From assembly GCF_904849725.1 (NCBI RefSeq), contig NC_058522.1, positions 437,625,529-437,689,528 on the forward strand: DNA of 64,000 nucleotides, read 5' to 3'. The translations under genes and the position numbers were made by a program. The notes under the pieces are model-generated. The model had not been told where the DNA came from and did not search any database. It worked only from the letters and a program-made list of their open reading frames with translations. This DNA comes from Hordeum vulgare subsp. vulgare (taxonomy: Eukaryota > Streptophyta > Magnoliopsida > Poales > Poaceae). Position 1 is the first letter of the stretch; each line of letters opens with the position of its first letter. Positions 57,502 through 64,000 of the stretch are shown in pieces.

Positions 57502-58734
57502 TATTACTGGATCGAGAGGTTCTTGTCACTGCAAACTTATTGTCGATTCGCCTTATTAATTCCTACTTCAGTTCGTGTGATGTCTTTCTCATTTTGTGTC
57601 GAGAATTAAACCTTGCATAGAGCTTCTTCTTCCTTGTGTTCTTTTGCTAGCTTTTTTTGTTTCTGGGTCACGGTTTAGTAGTATTTACTATTTACTATAT
57701 ACTCCTACGTACTCATGAGCAAGGCAAATATTTATGATGAGATGCACTGCTGCAGAATGGCCGCATGCGGTATGTTACAAAGTTACTGCCTAATTGTTAC
57801 AAGGATGAAAATAGCATATTACTAGGCGAGACATGGACACATGCAGTACAAGCCATGCAGCGAAGCAGCTGCAGGCGTAGCATCATAGCCTACAGATAGC
57901 TAAGGCTCATCAATAATTCTTGTAAAGCAAATCTGTGGGTGGTTCTCTGTAGGTGTGTGGTCCAGTCGGCCTTCCAATAGGATAGGATCCCCCTGTCGCT
58001 GCTGCTGCTTGTTCTGTACCGTGCATAAAACACGTGACTTATTACCTTCCTCTGTCGTTATTGGGATAGTGATACCAACTGAATAACTGTAATAATTTGA
58101 AGTGATGGGGAGGTTAACAGGTGGTTGTGCTGATGTTGCAGAAGGGAAAAGCTTGTGGAAGAGGAAAAGGCAGCTTGGAATAAAATCCCAATAAATTCTT
58201 CTGTATGTCTTTTTTGAAAAGCCAATTCTTCTGTATGTTGATGTCCACATCGAAACATCCATCTCTTCTGGTTGCGGATAAATATATATCATAATCAAAT
58301 GATTACTGTATTATGGTAATCAGTTTTGTTTAGCCAATTTTTAATACTTGTTTATTTGGCTTACTATACTTTCAATAAATAAATTGAACATACATATCTT
58401 GTTGCATCCACATCTATGAAATTGATAGCACACCCTCACAGGCACTAAAGAGTATACACTCTCCATGACTTCTTTACAGTTAGCCTGAACATAAGTGCTG
58501 TAGAGACAAGCACAAAACAATCAGACTTGAAAGGCTACCGGACTTTCACAGAATGGTGGAATTATTAGCACATCGCCGACCCTGCGACAAATCTTTTTCT
58601 TTTTTGCGAGGCCATGCGACAGATCTTTTAAGGACGACAATGGTACATTCTCTTTTTGCCCCATTAATTGATTATAGTTAAATATGAATTGGTAAAGCTT
58701 TGGGAACACATTTTGCTTTTGTTCATCCGCCTAT
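57502..58734. other. Downstream flank of the zinc-finger gene
   Basis: This stretch holds the 3' untranslated part and AT-rich DNA. No canonical AATAAA close to the stop is evident. A small duplication of aattcttctgtatgt occurs at about 58194 and 58225. A 132-codon frame on the minus strand (57900-58298) has no domain and is not supported. Confidence 0.45.
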
Positions 58735-58913
58735 GCAAAGCTTGGTCTTCTATGACGTTGTTTTTTTTTTGCTAGCGTGATCTTTATGCGTGTGTTCGTA
58801 TTGGTTGTGTGCATCCTTGTTATGTAAAGGTTGGATGGGTACTCATTATGATTGTACCCCTTGATGCTACATTGTGAGTCAATAAAAGTGCCCTTTATCA
58901 AAATATATCAATT
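58735..58913 (+). mobile_element. Probable truncated LINE 3' end
   Basis: The sequence gtgtgcatccttgttatg ... ggttggatggg ... caataaaagtgcccttt atcaaaa resembles the 3' tails of grass non-LTR elements (a phrase ending in aataaaag.gc.cttta(t)c then A). No open reading frame is included. Recognition is from memory of the tail motif; no target duplication confirmed. Confidence 0.4.
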
Positions 58914-59488
58914 GGCAAAAATATGTACCCGTGCCAGATTATTTGAAATTTGGTACTGTAGTTTATTAGGGTTGTTATTGTAGCTAAAACCATGACAGTT
59001 ATTATTGAACGGAGGGAGTTGCATTTGAAATAGTACACTTGTTTATATCATGCTTTTCAGACTCAATCTTACATAACTGGAATCGGAGAAAACCAGTGGC
59101 CAAGCAAGCCCATGAATGTAGCCCTGGCAAAACTCAAATGTGACAGTGTGAGCTGCCACCTGCCCAAACAAATAATTGTTCTAACCGTAGATTATCACTA
59201 GTGCTTAGGATTAATTTTTTGGAGCAGCCCGGGCAGCCGCCCGGTGTCGCCGGGTGTGGCTCCGCCACGGGCGAAAACCAAGTGCATGCACAAGATAAAG
59301 ATAGAAGACAAATGCATACTTTCCTAAGAATACAACGAGAAATAATTGATTATTATGCTCGACATAGAAGTAGCAGCTTTGTGGAGCTATGATTACATCT
59401 TCTATATCTAAAGAGTTAGCCCACATCACTAGATTTCTCTGCCCGAGCATGCTTCCACGACACTGGGAGAATATCTGATGCATCGGTG
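58914..59488. other. Intergenic sequence, nothing firm
   Basis: Near 58993 a short cggagggagt scrap resembles the terminal motif of Stowaway-type elements. Near 59222 a GC-rich phrase (gcccgggcagccgcccgg) stands out from the AT-rich surroundings and gives part of an unsupported minus-strand frame. Confidence 0.35.
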
Positions 59489-59853
59489 TTTGTGATGCTA
59501 CCGGTGCACCCAACTCATGTTGCTCATATTGAAATGTTCAAAAATACTGAAAATAGCACATTGACACAACATAAATATAGGTTGTCACAAATTTCAAGTC
59601 AAGATTTGCAACCTAGCTCAAAAATTACAAATGGCAAATTCAACAATGAATAGTACATAACGTACGCTAGGCTTTGTAATTGGACCATTTATTGCATTTA
59701 TGTCAAATTTGTCTTTATTGTATATGAAGAAATATTTAAATGTTGATACAGAATTTTGTAACAACATACAATAATGTTGTGTCAATGTGTTTGATAGTTT
59801 TTCAGAATTTTTGAAATATTCTACGGTATTCGGTGCACCGGTAGCACCACAAA
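59489..59853. mobile_element. Foldback MITE, 365 bp
   Basis: The ends are inverted repeats: tttgtgatgctaccggtgcacc on the left and ggtgcaccggtagcaccacaaa on the right. The arms continue imperfectly (gaaatgttcaaaaatactgaaa versus the reverse of ttcagaatttttgaaat; then cacattgacacaac). The middle is AT-rich without a gene. It is probably a Mutator-like or foldback MITE. No matching target duplication was seen. Confidence 0.7.
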
Positions 59854-60231
59854 TGTGGGTCCACCGAATACATATGATGTACCGGTCCTCCATGCCTCCC
59901 TCAGTCCCATTGAACACAAACGTCAACCGCGAGTTCTATTAAGCGTCACCGTCCATGTGCCCGCCATCAGCCGCGTTGTTCCAGTAAACATACCTCGTCC
60001 TCACCAATATAGTTTGCCATGTAAGTCAAACCTTCTCTCTCCGCGTGGTCAAGAACGATCGGGAAAGCGTGAATGCCGGCATGTTCTTACTCTCAACTAG
60101 GAAGGCATTGAACGCTCAAATGGAAGGGTTTCTAGCAAACAATTTTTTTCTCTAGAAGTAGATGGCCTTAAGGTTTATCAAACCAGTAGGAGTTTGCTAA
60201 AGAGCCAAAGATTAATACCTGCAGGTACAAA
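59854..60231. other. Intergenic sequence
   Basis: No supported feature. A plus-strand frame of 81 codons (59855-60100) has no domain. Confidence 0.4.
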
Positions 60232-60282
60232 TACTTCCTCCGTCCCAAAATTCGTGTCACTGATGTAGTACAAAGTTAGTAC
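60232..60282. mobile_element. Stowaway/mariner-type MITE fragment
   Basis: tacttcctccgtcccaaaatt is the terminal phrase of a very common grass Stowaway MITE group. Here only one end remains and the partner end is missing within 300 bp. Confidence 0.45.
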
Positions 60283-60559
60283 GAAATTATTTTGGCGCCA
60301 AACAGAACTAGTAAGACCATCAACATGACTAGACTTCTACCTACAAGGATTAAACACAAGTGTGTAAGAAAGATTGATTGCAAGGAAATAAAAGCAAAGA
60401 ATTGTAAAGAGCATTTATTGAGGTTGGGAACAAAGGGAAAAGGAATGGACCGAGATCCATAGGTTCATTAGTTGTTTCTATCCAAAAGAAATAGCAAGGT
60501 GTTGTAAAGAAATTACAGTTGCACATCGATCATATCACATTTTTCATGTGTACGATTAT

Positions 60560-61380
60560 ACATGACATAATTTCATATGAGCATCAGGTCGAAACCTATA
60601 TGGATCGTTATAAAACTGTATCTATAGCTAATACTCCATCCCAAGACTGCTATTCAACATGCATCTCAAAGTATTAAGTATAAATAAATAGAGTATTGCA
60701 TGAAGTATGATGCCATGCCGTAGATGATATATTATATTCACCCTGCATTCAAAGGACAACTACACAGTTGTCCTTTTATCCGCAGTGGCAATAATACAAT
60801 ACTTGCATTGCCCACTTTGTGTCACCATGATAGATTTCTTGGAAGATAGGACCCAACTAACATACACAATTCTCTCTTGGAGATCATCCATAAAACTTGG
60901 CGAAAGAAAAAAAAATATATCAAAGAGCACATATGCATAAGAACTGTCCAACAAAGAAACCAAAGTGATCTCAAGAGAATTCATGCATGGATAGGACCAT
61001 AAAGTGACAATTCATCACATCAAAACAAACACACCAACAAATTACATTAGATGGACCACAACCATGTAGGGCAGCTCATGTGATCTTTATATTGAGAAGC
61101 AAGCGAACGAAGACGAACTATCTACTGGTGATGGTCTGTCCAAAAGAAGTGACTCATGACCAACCATGGTGCCCTTCAAGTTGATGGATATGGCCACCTA
61201 GATGGTTTCTCCCTCCGGCAAAGTACTAGAAAAGACCTCTAGATTGGATCGCTTCAAAACAGGGTGGAGGTGGAGAAAACAGAAAGACTCCTCAATATTT
61301 ACAATTTTTGGAGCGGATGACAATTATAGGTATGGCGAGAGGCAGTGCAACGGAGCCACATGGGCCCACACATGTGTACC
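60560..61380 (-). mobile_element. Degenerate Athila-type LTR fragment, reverse
   Basis: Weak but collinear similarity to the solo LTR at 3590-4320 is visible over 800 bp. Matching blocks include ctattcaacatgcatct / ctatccgacatgcatct, gatgccatgccgtagatgat / gatgacatgacgtagagtgat, and gggcccaca near the end. Heavy divergence indicates an old copy. No flanking duplication was found. Confidence 0.5.
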
Positions 61381-61459
61381 AAGCGTCCACTAAGGGTGGT
61401 ACCCATACCCATGTACTGAGGCGTCCTTCTTTGGTGATCGTGGTGGTGAGCTAGTAGGC

Positions 61460-61768
61460 TTATCCTCCATCTTCCATGGCATAGGCTCCCCGTTGAAGAA
61501 GGAAGAGCTTGTCTTCTGGAATTCTGAAACTTGCGGCTATACTCATCCTCTTGAAACAAGATTCATATTCATAGTTTTGGTTTTGTACATCAAAGATTTG
61601 GTCCTGAAGATCTTGAAACATGTCGTGGAGCTTGAAGATCGTCTCTGCAATCTCGTTGCTATCCATCTTATGTTCACGAATATAATCCATGATCATGGAG
61701 TGATTAGCACCGAGTCCACGCTCCACCATCCCTTGGCACTTGAAGATCTCATGTTCCACTTGTTTCAA
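61460..61768 (-). pseudogene. Coiled-coil protein fragment, cut by the CACTA insertion
   Basis: The minus-strand frame (VEHEIFKCQGMVERGLGANH ... IFKLHDMFQDLQDQIFDV ... RMSIAASFRIPEDK) is helical and rich in charged residues, with no catalytic motif. Its upstream part is cut where the CACTA element begins at 61769, so no native start codon is visible. I do not recognise a function. Its place next to a degenerate LTR on the same strand suggests a retroelement gag-type remnant, but a host gene fragment is possible. Confidence 0.4.
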
Positions 61769-61990
61769 CACTAGTAGGAGAAAGGCTACCAGTAGCGCTG
61801 GTTTATCCTTACTAGTAGCACTGGGGCCAGCGCTACTGATAACACGCTACAACTAATCTGTTAGTAGTAGCGCTGGAATTGAAGCGCAACTCGTACCTAT
61901 GTTAGCAGTAGCGCTGGAATAAATAAAGCGCTACTACTAAGCCAACGCTACTGCTAATATTCGAGCACTACTACTAATATTCCTACTTTC
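61769..61990. repeat. CACTA subterminal repeats (agtagcgctgg)
   Basis: The motif occurs in both orientations, for example near 61790, 61830, 61868, 61909 and 61930, with diverged copies to about 61975. Such motifs are transposase-binding sites in studied CACTA elements. Confidence 0.7.
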
Positions 61991-62409
61991 TATATTAATT
62001 CCCGTCGTATTTATGCCCCCTCTACGTATTTGTGCATGCTCTAAACAGTAGTTTCATCATATCATAATAAACATGCATTATTCTCATCATATCATACACA
62101 TAAAGTAGTCTCGTCATTTATACCATCATTATCATTATCCAACACAAATATCATCAAATCTCGAAAATAGCGATACACACAAGACATGGCACAAATATCA
62201 TGTCATATAACTCATCATCATCTTATGTACTCATCTAAAAAGTCATCATCATCTTAATCATATACCAAGTTAAAATGTCATAAAACAGAAAACCATCATA
62301 ATAGTCATCATATGCATGCATCCTAATCGATCGTGCCAAGTTAATATAAACCAGAAAAACTTGTCTGTCATAAGACCTAGTCCTCGCTCCTAGGTATAAT
62401 GTCATAAAA

Positions 62410-63552
62410 CAGAATAACACCTATGTCTCCGTGATGAAGCAGAGAGATCCAACGTCTCCAACTTGTGGCTTGCGATCCTTATTTATTTCTCTCCATGCTT
62501 TAATTTGGAGCCTTTTTTATTTGCAGTCAGTCAAGTATGGAGCATCGAACTCAGCCCTCAGCGGGCTTTTAATTTTCATATGACCTTCTGGGTGCATCAA
62601 CAGAGGCACTACATCATTTGGCAGTTGCTGTTGAAGAACATAATAATAACCTAGTTAGCACCAACACCATTTATGTAATAGTAGAACGTACTTAATTATC
62701 AAACTCTTACCAAGATATTTCAGCGAATGTCATCCGTCCTCAACCTATGCACTAGTGGCATTTAAAATGTATAATTTGGGCCAGTTCCCAAATTATACGG
62801 GAAGTTCTTCCTACCAACCAGGACACCATTAAGAAAGTAGAGAAGAACATCCTTCTCCTTCCAAGTTATATGTGATCCATACGTGTAGTTGTTCGTGTCA
62901 ATTAATTTCCGTAATTCACTCGAAGAAACGAAATAAGATGTAAATTATAATTTAACAAAATTAGTATATGGATGAACACCAACTATTTGTAAATATAGAA
63001 TGCAAATTACTTGACAAATATGGTTGACAAACTTACATAGAGGTAAAACAGGAAGCATATCGACATCCACTCAAATATCGATGTTACCTGGCATATTATC
63101 TTCAGGACGAAGATCGAAGGTTATTTCCATAACCTCCTGAAATCCATATGCCTTGCAAAGATCTTCCCAATTTGGGCACCCTATTTCTGTGTTAAAACTG
63201 CATTCATTACTTTGAGCACAAATGTGTGACCATGTATAGTCATCAGGTTACCTCTTCTCGTCTCCATACTCTCATGGTCTTCGAAACCAAGCATCTCCAA
63301 CACATACCTTCTTGCATGGCAAGGGAGGAACTAGTCGAATTGTATAAAATAGAAATTACACGTTGAAGCAAAGAAACAAAAGTCATGCATGTTTAATTAT
63401 GAAAAACACTTGTCATCATTGCGTACCATAGAAACTTCGAAGGTCTCGTCAAGCTTGATACTGAAGAACCTATCGTCTCGTAAGTGAGGCCTGTCGCACA
63501 AACCCGGATAGTCGCCACAATATTCACACTCCCAATAATCATAGTCAGACAT
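62410..63552 (-). pseudogene. B3-domain-like gene carried by the CACTA element, broken
   Basis: The minus-strand ATG at 63552 starts exon 1 of 42 codons (MSDYDYWECEYCGDYPGLCD ... FFSIKLDETFEVSM), ending at a GT donor (63426). Exon 2 begins after an AG at 63330 (FLPCHARRYVLEMLGFEDHE, then RRGNLMTIHGHTFVLKV). The following conserved parts (NWEDLCKAYGFQE, VDVDMLPVLPL, FLNGVLVGRKNFPYNLGTGP, then VVLQQQLPNDVVPLLMHPEG and PQVGDVGSLCF) appear in changing frames with stops (for example near 63193 and 63080). The pattern of two modules with LP..., W..., KAYGF and VGD resembles plant B3 DNA-binding domains. Triticeae CACTA elements are known to carry such genes. The CxxC near residue 9 is an extra feature. 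Function lost. Confidence 0.5.
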
Positions 63553-63700
63553 TTCCTATTTTAATGTGGTAATTTAACTTATGATCCGTGGAACATGTTT
63601 CTAAATTCAAAAACAACAACAGTGACACTATATCTAAAGAATTGAACATCTATATATAAACAAAATCATGAATAATAAAAGGGGGGCTATATTTGGTCGG

Positions 63701-63862
63701 AATGTTGATTCATTCCCCTTTCTGGCAATTCCCGGGCACTCAATATGTCCTAGTTTCTAGCACAAGTCATGCCGACATTCACGGAAATTTTCGGCATGAC
63801 CTTTGCTAAAAAATGGACATACGGGGCGCCCGAAATTTGCCGGAACGAAATGAATCAACATT
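63701..63862. repeat. 162-bp inverted repeat inside the CACTA element
   Basis: aatgttgattcatt (63701-63714) is the exact reverse complement of aatgaatcaacatt (63849-63862). The arms continue inward with matches such as ctggcaa / ccggcaa, atgtcc / atgtcc and gtcatgccga / gtcatgccga. It is a near-complete hairpin with arms of about 75 bp. It may be a MITE nested in the CACTA element or a structural part of it. Confidence 0.7.
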
Positions 63863-64000
63863 AAGGTAAAACATAGGCCACTCAGACATTCCGGCAAAAC
63901 GACCAACATTACTGAACGTACTACTTAATTGACACAAAACAATATGTGAAGAACTAACACAAACTTAGCAAGAAAAATTAATACCAATAGCAATCAAATG

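Larger units (their letters stand above)
61769..64000 (+). mobile_element. CACTA transposon, start; runs off the right edge
   Basis: The terminal sequence is CACTAGTAGGAGAAAGG. It is followed within 230 bp by about eight copies of agtagcgctgg or its reverse (ccagcgctact), the subterminal repeat pattern of CACTA elements. Inside are a B3-like pseudogene on the minus strand and a 162-bp hairpin. The other end is not in the window. Transposase is not visible, so the element may be non-autonomous or its transposase may lie further right. Confidence 0.75.

Noticed and set aside
57900..58298. 132-codon minus-strand frame downstream of the zinc-finger gene
   Set aside because: No domain, contains a small internal duplication, composition like non-coding DNA.
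59855..60100. 81-codon plus-strand frame
   Set aside because: Overlaps no conserved motif and begins at the edge of a foldback element; no support for a gene.

Overview
The window is plant DNA, almost certainly from a Triticeae grass (wheat, Aegilops, barley or rye). The evidence is its repeats: a BARE1/Angela/WIS-type copia element, Sabrina-like Athila-lineage gypsy elements, a Tat-lineage gypsy element with antisense ORF and 3' tandem repeats, a LARD-like element with LTRs above 4 kb, and several CACTA transposons. I see no rRNA, tRNA, CRISPR or bacterial-type operon. Family names rest on remembered sequence features and were not checked by a database search.

From 1 to about 55 kb the sequence is a nest of transposons. 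A CACTA 3' end (1-974) abuts a repeat unit (975-1094). That unit is split by a Sabrina-like complex (1095-29661) with three LTR portions and two internal portions. The complex itself carries a reverse solo LTR (3132-4649, perfect TSD), a reverse-oriented LARD-like element of 12.1 kb (7729-19823) and a reverse copia solo LTR (21733-28696). This solo LTR is split by a pol-less Athila-type element (22095-28176). The base repeat resumes at 29662. It is split again by a second reverse copia solo LTR (30151-53021), which is split by a 5'-truncated Tat-lineage gypsy element (31149-52235). That gypsy element has a pol pseudogene, a 70-bp tandem array of about 47 units with higher-order structure, an intron-containing antisense ORF and a 3' LTR. 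A BARE1-type element (39442-48315, TSD GTCCC) sits inside the antisense ORF.

From about 55 kb the landscape changes to a small gene island with short elements: two foldback elements, a LINE-like tail and a Stowaway-like scrap. It holds the only convincing host gene, an intronless single C2H2 zinc-finger protein with a QALGGH core and LxLxL/EAR-type motifs at both ends (57127-57501, +). A degenerate reverse LTR follows. Another CACTA element starts at 61769 and carries a broken B3-like gene on the minus strand.

Every retroelement reading frame here is interrupted by stops, frameshifts or truncation, so none is autonomous as read. Nesting gives a relative order: base CACTA-like repeat, then Sabrina complex and copia solo LTRs, then LARD, Athila-type and Tat elements, then BARE1. 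The BARE1 LTRs differ at about 50 sites by hand count (about 3%), roughly 1 My with the commonly used grass LTR rate of 1.3e-8 per site per year.
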